Source: Blakeslea trispora
Taxonomy: Eukaryota; Mucoromycota; Mucoromycetes; Mucorales; Choanephoraceae
Reading direction: 5' to 3'
Length of the DNA stretch: 64,000 nt
Assembly: GCA_025331445.1 (NCBI GenBank)
Contig: JAIWNE010000012.1
Location: 372,001 to 436,000 of the forward strand
Made by a program: the position numbers and the translations under genes. The notes under the pieces were generated by a model. It saw nothing but the letters and a program-made list of their open reading frames with translations, was not told the origin of the DNA and searched no databases. Of the stretch, positions 38,163-48,005 are shown in pieces (the first letter of the stretch is position 1; each line of letters starts with the position of its first letter).

Positions 38163-39742
38163 TATTTTTTATTTTAAAGAAAAAAAGAGAAAAAAGTTTA
38201 TTTAGCCCTGCTCCATAAAAAGGCATTACCCCCTCTAAATTTAAAAAAAAGTGACTGTCAATCTTTTTTTTTTTAAATTCACATTTCCAAAGATAGATAA
38301 TTTGCATAATTGTAAATCTTCAGATTCAGAAAAAAGGGTAAATCGAATTAATGCTAAAGTTATATGATTATAAAAGGAAACTCTTACGAGCGTGCCGTTT
38401 TTCGCAGTCAATTTTAAAAAGAGGGTGATCCCCTAAATATCTTGTCTTGTAGTTGCATGCCATGAATCAGAGCTTCCAATTAGCAGTGCTTCTTTTACTT
38501 TGCTTGATGCAATTCTTACACCTCACTGCTATTCAAATACAAATAAGCGAGAATAGCTTCAACGCAATATGTAGAATTAAGTTAGTTTGCTACAAATTGC
38601 AGTTGTTTGTTTATGATTATTGGATGTTTCGAATGAGCATAGGAAATAAAAGAACGTAGGAAGATGTAATTGTTTTAAAGATCATAACTGATAATTGTCA
38701 ATTAGCAATCAATAGCTCTGTTTGCTCGAATGGATTATCTCATTGAATGACAAGTGTAGATTCTAGAAGGCTTTGGATGAATTGCTTCTGTCTAAGCTAA
38801 TCATAGCCATAGCGTAGACTGCATTGACTATAGGGCTAAATATGCTCAATTGATCTTCTTATACTCAGTGTAACCCAATGATTATTGTTGGATGTTCAAG
38901 TACTAAATTCAAGAGATTATCATCTATCTGAACAATGTATCATTGTATTGAGACAATATAGAAAGAAGTTCATAGGTATCATTAGCAGTATACACTACAC
39001 AAAAAGTATATGAAGTAATCTTGATACACTTAGAGAAATTGGGCTAATGAGATTCACTGACATCAAATCAAGTCTTAGTGCTGCCTGCTTCTTCTGCAAT
39101 ACCAAAACAAGTACTTTCTCTACAAATTGAACAACATGTAGCTGTTCGTATGTCATGATTGACTTGCATGGTTTATTGATACAAGAGCATTTATATATCA
39201 TCCTATCCTGCTTTACTGCTGATTGATCACTGTAAAAGATTTGTGCTAACTTTTTTCTATTTATATGCTGATGGTAGGGATATGATTTTCTTGTATTGTC
39301 CAACAAAGAAACAAGGCATGTGTACACAAAGAGTAAATAGACAACCAATATATTAGCCAAGGAGAGCATTTGTCAGTAGTGTGGCTAATCTGCCTTATGA
39401 AATAAAGAAAAAGTTCTTTTTCCCTCTTTTCTTTTTTCTAATTTTTATGAAAATGAATGCTTCACAATTAAAGGTAAAAAAGGCTGTTCAGTAGACTATG
39501 AGATGTTTACTAATACTTACTTAGATCAATACATCAAAACATTCTCCTTATTTATATGATATGTAAAATAGAAATTGTTTGAAAAAAAAAAAGGCATGTG
39601 GTTTATCATGATTGTTGTCGCGTATCTGTACCGATCAAATTGAACAGGCTTTTTTTTTTATTTGTTCTTTTCTTAAAGACTTGACAAGTCATCCATTCAA
39701 GAGCTAAAAAGATATCTGAGAAGCAGAAAACTAAAGCAATGT

Positions 39743-40324
39743 TTGCACTTTAGACTTTCCAAGTTTGTGGGAGTCATATTGTTTCTAAAAATGACTACGA
39801 AAAACGGTGCACCAGAGCGGCACACCCTTCCCTTTAGACTATTTCATGCATACACTATTTCCGGACACAAGTTGAAATTGATTCGAAGCAAAAAAGAAAA
39901 AAGAGAATCTAGTGTCTATGTTGTCAGTGTGAGCGCCTCCATGATGATACCAAATAGCTCTACGACAGGCTCGTTTAAAATAGCAAAAGTTTTGAAAGAT
40001 ATGATGTACAGTTTTTAAAGAGCGGTGCCTAGCTCAATTCACAAGTTTATTGTTATTGCTCATCTAAGTATGGTTACTAAAAGCTTACAATTGCAGTATC
40101 GCTCCTTTCTCCTCTTTTTGCTAATGATCATATTTATTTATTTAGAAACCAAATTCACTATGATTCTCTTCGATCCACTAGCAGGTCATGCGACAAGAAT
40201 CACGCCTTTGAGCTCCATCAATTTGCCTGAGGAAGATAATGATGTATCCAATTGGCTCCTCACTATACTAAAGGTCGTCAGTCAAGTAACATTGGTTATT
40301 GAAAAAAGCAATAAGCTTGTGTGA
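39743..40324 (+). pseudogene. Possible interrupted small ORF or gene remnant
   Basis: Two frames in the same phase, 39743-40018 and 40022-40324, are separated by a single TAA. Predicted pieces look moderately protein-like (SFKIAKVLKDMMYSF; INLPEEDNDVSNWLLTILKV) but match no family I recognise. It may be chance in AT-rich DNA, a decayed gene or part of an unrecognised spliced gene. Confidence 0.2.
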
Positions 40325-40587
40325 AAAAGAGATTGTTGGTTTCAAGAAAGTAGAGCCGTTAAAAGACCTGTTAATGTTACCTTGTTTCAGTGCCAAAGCA
40401 AGTAAAAGGGAAGAGAAGAAGCACTAAGGAAAAAGAAACTGATGCTTTAGTTGAAAGAAGAAGTCAATAAACTCTCACTTAAGTAGACTACACACTTGAA
40501 TCAAGCGACTACTGTACCATTAAAGGAACGAACGGCTTCATCTCAGTTTTCAGTGCTAGGAAGTTATGCTTGATAGCTTCTGTGGAA

Positions 40588-40588
40588 T

Positions 40589-40622
<34 letters not shown>

Positions 40623-40636
40623 GATATATATATAGC
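40588..40636. repeat. AT/GTAT low-complexity repeat
   Basis: Alternating TATATATG and TATGTATA units lie between genes. Confidence 0.85.
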
Positions 40637-41264
40637 CTTTTCAACCCAGATGAGTACAAATGAAACTGCTTGTTATTATTTTGTTTAGATGACAGCAATA
40701 CTTGTTCATTCTTCACTCTTCTTCTTCTTTTCTCGAATGCCATCTTTTAAGCTTATCTGACTTGTTGGACAAGTACCACTGTAAATTAAAGAGGAGTTTG
40801 ACTGTCACAATCAAAAATACAGGAGAGTGAATGTCGGCATGAAATAGCATGGCATCTCTTAGTGTGTTTACTTCTCAACGCCCTCTAACTTACTGATCCT
40901 ATTGGTTATCACATGTTTTTTTTATCTTTTTACTGATAGATAAGTGAATGGAGAGATGCCAGGCTCTGATTGGATGACTGGTTTTTTTTTCAGTGTGTAT
41001 TTGAAGTAAACAGAACGTAATGATCATTTTCTCCCTCTTTTTTTCTCTCTCTCTTTATCAAAGTCAAATCAACTACATCTTGAAACTTTGTCACCCAGAC
41101 AACCTCAAAGGCAAGTAACAAAATGCTCTTCTTTAATAATGCTCTTATCTAACTTGCTTTGTCGTGTATAGCCTAAAAATCTGCAATCTACGCAAGTCTA
41201 TTATTGCACCAAGAGCAAAAAAACGTTATCTACAAAAAAGAAGAAAATACGCGTGCCTTTCCAT

Positions 41265-41374
41265 CTACAAAACTACAAAACTACAAAACTACAAAACTAC
41301 AAAACTACAAAACTACAAAACTACAAAACTACAAAACTACAAAACTGCAAAACTACAAAACTACAAAACTACAA
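41265..41374 (+). repeat. 8-bp minisatellite ACAAAACT, about 14 copies
   Basis: A near-perfect 8-mer array with one substitution at 41346. All three frames stay open across it because 8 is not a multiple of 3, so translated frames show repeated KTTKLQNY; this is an artefact of the repeat. Confidence 0.95.
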
Positions 41375-41410
41375 ATGCTTTCAAGCTCTCTACAAATCCT
41401 TTTTACGCGT

Positions 41411-41470
41411 TCTCTCTGCCTCTCTCTGCTCTCTCTCTCTCTCTCTGGTCTCTCTCTCTCTCTTCTTCTC
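41411..41470 (+). repeat. (TC)n-rich tract
   Basis: A TC dinucleotide tract broken by TGCC, TGCT and GG lies just after the 8-mer array. Confidence 0.9.
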
Positions 41471-41784
41471 TTGGTGCTTCTGCCTCTACTTCAAGCTTGA
41501 TGGGGGGTAAGGACAAAGACTGATGCTGCCTTTCCTGATCCTATATAAAGTGGCTTACGACCGGAATCTAGTCCATTTTCGCGAACGACCCTCGTTTTCT
41601 AGTATTGGGACTGAAGTCGGAATGACTGAGGGCAATTACGCCGCCTGATCTGTTAACACTATGAGCGTGTCCTGTAGGGATCTGGGCAGAGGAAGCGGGT
41701 ACAGACATACTTGTACTATTCCTCGTTAGTTGACTGGTATGGGGTTTGCTAAGGATTTGGGATAGTGCGAACAGAACTGAGTCT

Positions 41785-41825
41785 TCTTTGGCTTATTCAA
41801 AAAAAAAAAAAAAGTAAGCCAAGGA
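41785..41825. repeat. Hairpin with A-rich loop
   Basis: TCTTTGGCTTA and TAAGCCAAGGA form arms (one mismatch) around a TTC-plus-A15 loop. It resembles the arms of the inverted repeat at 20868-20919. Confidence 0.5.
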
Positions 41826-41937
41826 AGGCTTACCCTCTGCGTTCTTACTTTTTCTTGTCTTGCTTTGTTGTTGGAGGTGACTCTATTACTAAACAACTCA
41901 AGACCTGTCTTTACTGATGCCTTGCTGGGTCCCTGCT

Positions 41938-42086
41938 TCTGTCTCTATTTCTGTCTCTATTTCTGTCTCTATCTCTGCTTCCAACTGTGCCCATCCAAAT
42001 GTGCCTATCCAACTGTGCCTATCCAACTGTGCCTATCCAACTGTGCCTATCCAAATGTGCCTATCCAACTGTGCCTATCCAACTGT
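41938..42086 (+). repeat. 12-mer then 14-mer minisatellites
   Basis: Three copies of CTGTCTCTATTT are followed by seven and a half copies of CCAACTGTGCCTAT (some with AAATG in place of AACTG). The frame across it is repeat-driven. Confidence 0.95.
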
Positions 42087-42394
42087 ATCTTAACAGTATT
42101 TACCGCATCTGAACCACCATATACCTTCTCAGATTGCTTTAAGAAGAGTTTTTTATTGTGTTTAACACTTTTTCTCTTCACATAAATAAAAAGTCTATTT
42201 TCTATCTTGTTCCACAATAATACTTACAGACATCACAAGTTCTTACAACTGTCTTTCTCTTTCTCTTTACAAATGACTCGAAGGACGTCAGCATTTATTT
42301 TGTGCTTTATGTTTAGCAGATAAGCCATCAAAAAGTTCTTTAGAATCAAGCGAAACGCATGTTGTGGTTTTGCATCAGATGCTCTATCATCTGT

Positions 42395-42452
42395 CATAGC
42401 ATCTCTCATAGCATCTCTCATAGCATCTCTCATAGCATCTCTCATAGCATCC
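42395..42452 (+). repeat. 12-mer minisatellite CATAGCATCTCT, five copies
   Basis: Direct tandem copies. The minus-strand frame reads AMRD repeated, an artefact of a 12-mer. Confidence 0.95.
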
Positions 42453-42626
42453 TCACATTGCTGTTTTTGCCACACTGTTTCTGATCCTCCTCTTTCTTTT
42501 CTATAACATTTCAGAAATGGCCGTACATTGATACAGAGAAGTACAGACAAGGTTCGATCCAGATCAAGAACATGCAATCGAGTATACTGTATAGCGATGT
42601 TATGTTGATTAGCGCTGGATAAATAC

Positions 42627-42672
42627 AAAATAAAATAAAATAAAATAAAAGTAGATAGACAGATAGATAGCT
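42627..42672 (+). repeat. (TAAAA)n and (GATA)n microsatellites
   Basis: Four to five AAAAT units are followed by GATAGACAGATAGATAG. Confidence 0.85.
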
Positions 42673-42886
42673 ATATGCTGAACTGATATAATTGTCCCCT
42701 CGACCGTCCTTCTGTTCATCCATCAATATCCTCTTCTTCTCTTTCTCTTTCGCGCAATGCAATACAATGGGATGTTGTATTGCTCCTTGACTGGCTGCCC
42801 GTAATCCTTTCTTCTTTCTCCATTTGTTTCTCTGTTTCTTTGTTTCTTTCTCGAGCAACCTCGATCCAATCCTTCATTCTGTAAAT

Positions 42887-43044
42887 CAACGATCTGATAC
42901 TCAGCACTCTGTTGTTGCATGCTTGCTGACTAAACACACTATTCCTGCTACTGATACTCAACGATCTGATACTCAACGATCTGATACTCAGCACTCTGTT
43001 GTTGCATGCTTGCTGACTAAACACACTATTCCTGTTACTGATAC

Positions 43045-43045
<1 letters not shown>
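42887..43045 (+). repeat. 71-bp tandem duplication
   Basis: Two nearly identical copies, 42887-42957 and 42974-43045, begin CAACGATCTGATACTCAGCA and are separated by a partial copy of their first 15 bases. They sit inside the left arm of the inverted duplication. Confidence 0.9.

Positions 43046-43107
<62 letters not shown>
43046..43107 (+). repeat. (CTGT)n microsatellite
   Basis: About 15 uninterrupted CTGT units. Confidence 0.97.
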
Positions 43108-43108
<1 letters not shown>

Positions 43109-43248
43109 CCATACCCAAACCTCCAAAATAAAACTTCAAATTGACTAGTTGAAAGTAGATGTTGTACAGGCTAAAAGAAAGAGAAAGAGGAAAGACAAGG
43201 AGGAGAGAATCCACAGAATAGATTGCAGTCGATACCTTGGTGATTCTT

Positions 43249-43308
43249 CAACAGCAACAACAGCAACAACAGCAACAACAGCAACAACAGCAACAACAGC
43301 AACAGCAA
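43249..43308 (+). repeat. (CAACAACAG)n microsatellite
   Basis: CAA/CAG trinucleotides, six 9-mer units. The corresponding position in the inverted right arm is a pure (CAA)n run. Confidence 0.95.
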
Positions 43309-43748
43309 ACTAACAATAAATTAACAATAAATTGAAAAATGATAGATGGAAAACGGAAAGATGGAAAACGGAAAAGTCATCTCGGGCCAAAACCTGCACA
43401 GCAAAGCAACTCCAACCATATGTCTCGCTCTCATACAGTCTCGCTGTTGTCTCGGGTGAGCTCGTTGCAGCGTCGGTTTGCCTTTTCTCGATAGCTCTCT
43501 GAATGACAGCTCTGTTTCTGAGTAACAACTTTCGGAACGATAACTTTCGGAATGATAACTTTCCAGGTCATAACTGCCGAGATCCATGACTACAGCAGCA
43601 GCTGTCTCTCTTTATTTCATTTTCTCTTTTTTTTCGTGTGTGTGTGCTGCTTCTCAAAAGTGATTTGGTTGGAATAGATACAGTGATAATCTACGTGGTC
43701 ATCTCGCCAAAATTAATTTTGAAGATAATAAAAATCCTAAAGAATTTC

Positions 43749-43836
43749 CAACGCCTAAAAAAAAAATCAACGCCTAAAAAAAAAATCAACGCCTAAAAAA
43801 AAATCAACGCCTAAAAAAAAATCAACGCCTAAAAAA
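43749..43836 (+). repeat. 19-bp tandem repeat CAACGCCTA plus A-run
   Basis: Five copies of CAACGCCTAAAAAAAAAAT with A-run length changing from copy to copy; related CGCCTAAAA motifs continue at 43873. Confidence 0.93.
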
Positions 43837-44153
43837 ACACATTGTGGCCAGAAAAAATTCAACGAATAACATTCGCCTAAAATTTTTCGGAGACACGTCA
43901 GTTACACCCAAATCTTTTTTTGGCTTATTTGTTAGACAAGGCGCCTCCCCCCGCTTCTTTTTTCTTCTTTTTTTCCTTCTTTAGTGTGTTCTGTGCAACT
44001 GTGTTAGTTTTATTGTTGCTTCTGTTGCTAAGATGGTCACAGGCATACTCGGATAGGTTTATGTGTAGTAGTGTACATCTGTTTAGTTGTTGTTCTAGTC
44101 TGGTGCTCGGAAGTCGCTACCCCTTGCAGGACAGCCAACGTACGCTAAACAAT

Positions 44154-44168
44154 GTGCACGCGCGCGCG
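44154..44168. other. Alternating (CG)n Z-DNA-prone tract
   Basis: GTGCACGCGCGCGCG is followed by GGC and TATATATAA. Alternating purine-pyrimidine of this length is exceptional in this AT-rich window. Confidence 0.6.
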
Positions 44169-44298
44169 GCTATATATAACGCCTATTCTTCCACTGCAGA
44201 CAATGTAAATAAGAGAAGCAACAGCAATAGAATAGAATAGGGATCTGAGGCAAACGTTATACTATTTCATATATGTATATACACGTATATATACAAAG

Positions 44299-45765
44299 AC
44301 TATTGACCAGGGACAATAGTCAAGCAGTGGGATGACGTGGACATCTCATTAGCTAACAGCATGCAAAACTAAGGGAGATGCAAACTAAGGGAGACGCAAA
44401 CATACGTAACATACATACAAAAGACTTCAACTGTCGGATCAGGTTGTTGTCGTAACATACAGAGTCAAAAGCTTGAGCAACTTCTGGCCAGTATTTGTCC
44501 TAGAGGCAATTATACCATCTTGTATATTCATCGACATATGTTTGTACAAGAGAACAGATCTGGGGCATAAAAAGAAATGAAAAAGTCAAAAGCATGACAA
44601 ACTTATGGTAAGTTAGAAGAGTGACGAACTTCTAACTAAAGGTATATTACTATATATATACTACTATATACATACATGTATATTGTATTATACCGTCTTG
44701 TATATTCATCGACATATGTTTGTACAAGAGAACAGATCTGGGGCAAAAAAAGAAATGAAAAAGTCAAAAGCATGACAAACTTATGGTAAGTTAGAGGAGT
44801 GGTGACCTTCTAACTAAAGGTATACTACTATATGCATTAATACAAAAGACTTCAACTGTCGGATCAGGTTGTTGTCGCAGCATACAGAGTCAGAAGTTGC
44901 TCAAGCTTTTGGCCAAGTATTTATCCTAGAGGCATTTATACCATCTTGTATATTCATCGACATATGTTTGTATGAGAAAGTGGATCTGGGGCAAGAAAAC
45001 AAAAAGAAATGAAAAAGTCAAAAGCGTGGCAAACTTTTGGCAAGTTAAAAGAGTGACGAACTTCTGGCAAGTTAGAGGAGTGACGAACTTCTAACTAAAG
45101 GTATACTACTATATACATACTACTATATACATACGCGTATATAAAGACTGATGGGTGCAAACAAAAGTCAAGCAGTGGGACGAAGTGTCACGTCTTACTA
45201 GCTAACAGCATGCAAAACTAAGGGAGACGCAAACATACGTAACATACATACAAAAGACTTCAACTGTCGGATCAGGTTGTTGTCGCAGCATGCAGAGTCA
45301 GAAGCTTGGGCAACTTCTGGCCAGTATTTGTCCAAGAGGCATTTACTAGAAATATAGTAGTATACCGTCTTGTATATTCATCGACATATGTTTGTACGAG
45401 AGAACAGATCTGGGGCAAAAAAAAAGGAATTGAAAAAGTCAAAAGCATGGCAAACTTTTGGCAGGTTGGAAGCGTAGCAAACTTCTGACAAGTTAGAGGA
45501 GTGGCGAACTTCTGACAAGTTAGAGGAGTGGCGAACTTCTAACTAAAGGTATACTACTATATACATACATATATATTGTATTATACCGTCTTGTATATTC
45601 ATCGACATATGTTTGTACGAGAGAACAGATCTGGGGCAAAAAAAAAAAAAAGAAGAAGCAGAAGCAGAAGAAGAAGATGGATCTGGGGGATCGGTCTAGG
45701 GGCAAACAAGTTGGAAGAGTCATGAACTTTCAGCTAGTTAGAAGCGTCATGAACTTCTAACAGAC
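44299..45765 (+). repeat. Higher-order satellite (X and Y units)
   Basis: Two unit types alternate. X copies are at 44299-44510, 44841-44935 (partial) and 45145-45345, with landmarks CAGTGGGA, GCATGCAAAACTAAGGGAGA, GACTTCAACTGTCGGATCAG and CCAGTATTT. Y copies are at 44509-44660, 44690-44833, 44937-45113, 45361-45556 and 45587-45765, with landmarks CTTGTATATTCATCGACATA, AACAGATCTGGGGCA, GAAATGAAAAAGTCAAAAGC and CTTCTAACTAAAGGTATA. The order is X-Y-Y-x-Y-X-Y-Y. Copies are roughly 85-95% alike by eye. No open frame spans the array. Confidence 0.9.
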
Positions 45766-45788
45766 ACCTGTCTTTTTGAACCAGTTGT

Positions 45789-45890
45789 CTTTCCTCTTTT
45801 TCTTCTTCTCTTCTTCTTTTTTTTTTTTAATTTTTTTTTTTTTTTTTAATTTTTTTTTCAATTTTTTTTCAATTTTTTTTTCAACTTTTA
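45789..45890 (+). repeat. Poly-T/CT tract
   Basis: One hundred bases of T-runs broken by AA or CAA directly follow the satellite. Confidence 0.95.
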
Positions 45891-45956
45891 TTATTTCTAA
45901 ATGACAAGTGAGACATAGCGATCAGCAGTCTACGCACCACGTAAGTATTTTTCAAT

Positions 45957-46025
45957 ATCGAAAGTGATGATCTGTCCAAGGCATTGCGGGTGTTTACATC
46001 GGTTTGGTCAAACTAATCGGTGCCT
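45957..46025 (+). repeat. Direct duplication, copy 1
   Basis: It aligns with 46446-46516 in the same orientation. Shared landmarks are AAGTGATGATCTG, CAAGGCATT, CATCGG and GATGCC/GGTGCC. Confidence 0.7.
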
Positions 46026-46445
46026 TGGTTTCGTACTGAGGTTTTCGTACTGAGGGTCATATATATATATATATGTTTGTATATAAAACTGTTGTTGGTG
46101 GTTTCGGCTTGCTCTAGTTCTCTGGAGTTGGCTTGACCAGCTGCGTTTAGGATGATGGTCGACGGACTTGTTTTCTAGACAAGGCAGCCAGCAGCCGTGT
46201 GTGCATTATCGCGTATGTGTTTACTTGGACTCCAAGCTAAATATATGCGTGTGCGTGTGTACACGTTAAACTCGAAGAAGGCAAAGAAAAAAAAGCTGTG
46301 TAGTTGTACGTCTCTGTGTAAGCGTTTGTGTGCGTGTGTGTGTGAGACTACAGGTGCATGACTTTTTTTTTTTCCTGATTCACCAGCTAGCTGTCTGCTT
46401 GATAGTGGGTTGAACTTCATATAAGGTCTAAAGTACAAGTTAATA

Positions 46446-46516
46446 TGGGAAGTGATGATCTGCACAAGGCATTACGAACCTTCTCATCGGTGATGCTAAG
46501 CACACTGATGCCTCAT
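46446..46516 (+). repeat. Direct duplication, copy 2
   Basis: Second copy, about 490 bp downstream of copy 1, moderately diverged. Confidence 0.7.
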
Positions 46517-46629
46517 GGCTAGTTTCCTGCCTTATGGATTCTTTGGTTGTATGAGCTGACGAGCTGGCGACTGGCACATCAAATGCAGCTGCATTTGGAT
46601 ACACACAAAACACATTTTTTTATTAACAA

Positions 46630-46811
46630 TGAAAATGAAAATGAAAATGAAAATGAAAATGAAAATGAAAATGAAAAGGATGAAGAAAAAGGATGAAGAA
46701 GAAGGATGAAAAGAGGATAAAAGAAGGATAACAAAGAAAATGAAAGAAAATGAAAGAAAATGAAAGAAAATGAAAGAAAATGAAAGAAAATGAAAGAAAA
46801 TGAAAGAAAAT
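46630..46811 (+). repeat. (GAAAAT)n and (GAAAGAAAAT)n minisatellites
   Basis: Eight hexamers (46630-46676), a purine-rich bridge with GGATGAAGAA units, then seven decamers (46735-46811). The plus strand is almost pure purine plus T. Confidence 0.95.
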
Positions 46812-47142
46812 AGAAGCAAACGGATGAAATAGAGAACGAAAAAGAGCCTCGGTTCAGTCATTGCTCTATCTAAGGGTAGCGAGAGAAATCTTCAGAATCT
46901 CACTCTTAAACAGAGAATATCCTATAATCGAGGACATCCTTAAGAAAACTTAGTTTAGTGTAACCCATCTGCGTACAGATTTGAGGAATTCCATTTCGGA
47001 TTCCTTGGTTTTTATTTTTCCATTTTTATTTTTATTTATTTTTTCTGTTGATTTGTCTCGAGAGATTTATTTGGAGTTTACCGTAGTTAGTGATTACTGT
47101 GTTAGTCACGAAATAAGGACGCGTAGAGCAACTGATTAGTAC

Positions 47143-47186
47143 GAGAGAGCGAGAGAGCGAAAGAGCGAAAGAGCGAAAGAGCGAGA
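47143..47186 (+). repeat. (GAGCGAAA)n minisatellite
   Basis: Five GAGCGAAA/GAGCGAGA units. Confidence 0.9.
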
Positions 47187-47399
47187 TTGAAAAGAAAAAA
47201 ATAGAAGAAGAATCAGGTAAGTTGTATTGAGAGACGCAGACTGATTGAATAGAAATGGAACGATATTTTTGCTTCATTTCATTTTATTCTCTTATTTTAT
47301 TTCATTGTCTTGGATTTTTCCTCCGTATGCTTATGCTCATGGTGATTATTTTTCTCTTTAGATTGTTTAGACCAAAGCTCGAAATAAAAGCACGCAAGT

Positions 47400-47415
47400 C
47401 TATTTTCTTTCCTAG

Positions 47416-47486
<71 letters not shown>

Positions 47487-47935
47487 GCTAAGTCACCAAG
47501 ATGTCGGTTGCAATCTATTCAGAGCAAAAGAAAAGGAGGATAAACGACCTTTTTTTTTTGGAACGGTAAGCTACAGCGAGCGAACAAACGCATAGATATT
47601 CAGTGAATCGGTCAGTATGCTCAGTTAGTATGCATACAACGGCAGAATATTGGATTGCAGAATGGAAGGTTGATCCGAGATTGCTCAGGAAAAAAAAGAG
47701 GGGATTTCGAGAAAGAAGAAAGAAAGAAAGAGGAAAGAAAGAAAGAGGAAAGAAGGGTAGAGACAATCAACCAGCCAGTCAAAGAGTGATGCAGCATCTC
47801 ATCCCATTCTACCTCATTTTATTCCATCTTACCTTATCGAATTGCATCGAGTTGCATCGTATTGTGTTGGATTGCATGATAGATCGAGAGAAAGAGAAAG
47901 AGAAAGAGGATGTTGATGAATAAGCAGAGTGAGCA
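47400..47935 (-). repeat. Inverted duplication, right arm
   Basis: The reverse complement of this segment aligns with 42719-43310 (landmarks in that entry). The arms are separated by about 4.1 kb that includes the X/Y satellite. Confidence 0.7.
47415..47487 (+). repeat. (GTT)n microsatellite, about 24 units
   Basis: A pure trinucleotide run. One frame reads poly-cysteine, which is an artefact. Confidence 0.97.
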
Positions 47936-48005
47936 GAGTGAGCAGAGTGAGCAGAGTGAGCAGAGTCAGCAGAGTCAGCAGAGTGAGCAGAGTGAGCAGA
48001 GTGAG
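47923..48005 (+). repeat. 9-mer minisatellite AGCAGAGTG, nine copies
   Basis: Two central copies have AGTC in place of AGTG; the others are perfect. Confidence 0.96.

Larger units (their letters stand above)
38163..41160. other. Intergenic region before the repeat island
   Basis: About 3 kb with no confident gene. It holds a weak interrupted frame (39743-40324), AT dinucleotide repeats (40588-40636), and near 40960-41100 a promoter-like segment with an ATTGG box and CT-rich tract leading into the repeat island. Confidence 0.45.
42719..43310 (+). repeat. Inverted duplication, left arm
   Basis: This segment matches the reverse complement of 47400-47935. Shared landmarks in order are ATCAATATCCTCTTCTTCTC, a GCAATGCAATACAATG-like block, TTGACTGGCTG, a pyrimidine tract with TTCTTTCTCGA, TCCTTCATTCTGTAA, GAATAGATTGCAGTCGA, CTTGGTGA and a CAA-rich microsatellite. 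Arms are diverged and differ by small insertions, so the duplication is old. Confidence 0.7.

Noticed and set aside
38453..38659. Small frame with a signal-peptide-like start
   Set aside because: The hydrophobic N-terminus is suggestive, but the rest has no cysteine pattern, cleavage site or supporting exon.
38995..39369. 124-codon minus-strand frame
   Set aside because: AT-rich, no domain and no coding pattern; likely chance.
41164..41523. Three overlapping frames with repeated KTTKLQNY
   Set aside because: An 8-mer array keeps all three frames open; it is repeat-driven.
41865..42185. Cysteine-rich repeated frame
   Set aside because: Explained by the 12-mer and 14-mer minisatellites.
42233..42628. 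Minus-strand frame with AMRD repeats
   Set aside because: Produced by five copies of a 12-mer; flanks have no recognisable protein.
47255..47491. Frame ending in a poly-cysteine tail
   Set aside because: The cysteines come only from the (GTT)n microsatellite; no domain or homology upstream.
42719..47935. LTR retrotransposon
   Set aside because: The flanking copies are inverted, and no reverse transcriptase, integrase, TG...CA ends or primer-binding site complementary to the initiator tRNA were found.
41265..48005. CRISPR array
   Set aside because: Repeats are contiguous or lack equal-length unique spacers, no cas genes are present, and the DNA is eukaryotic.
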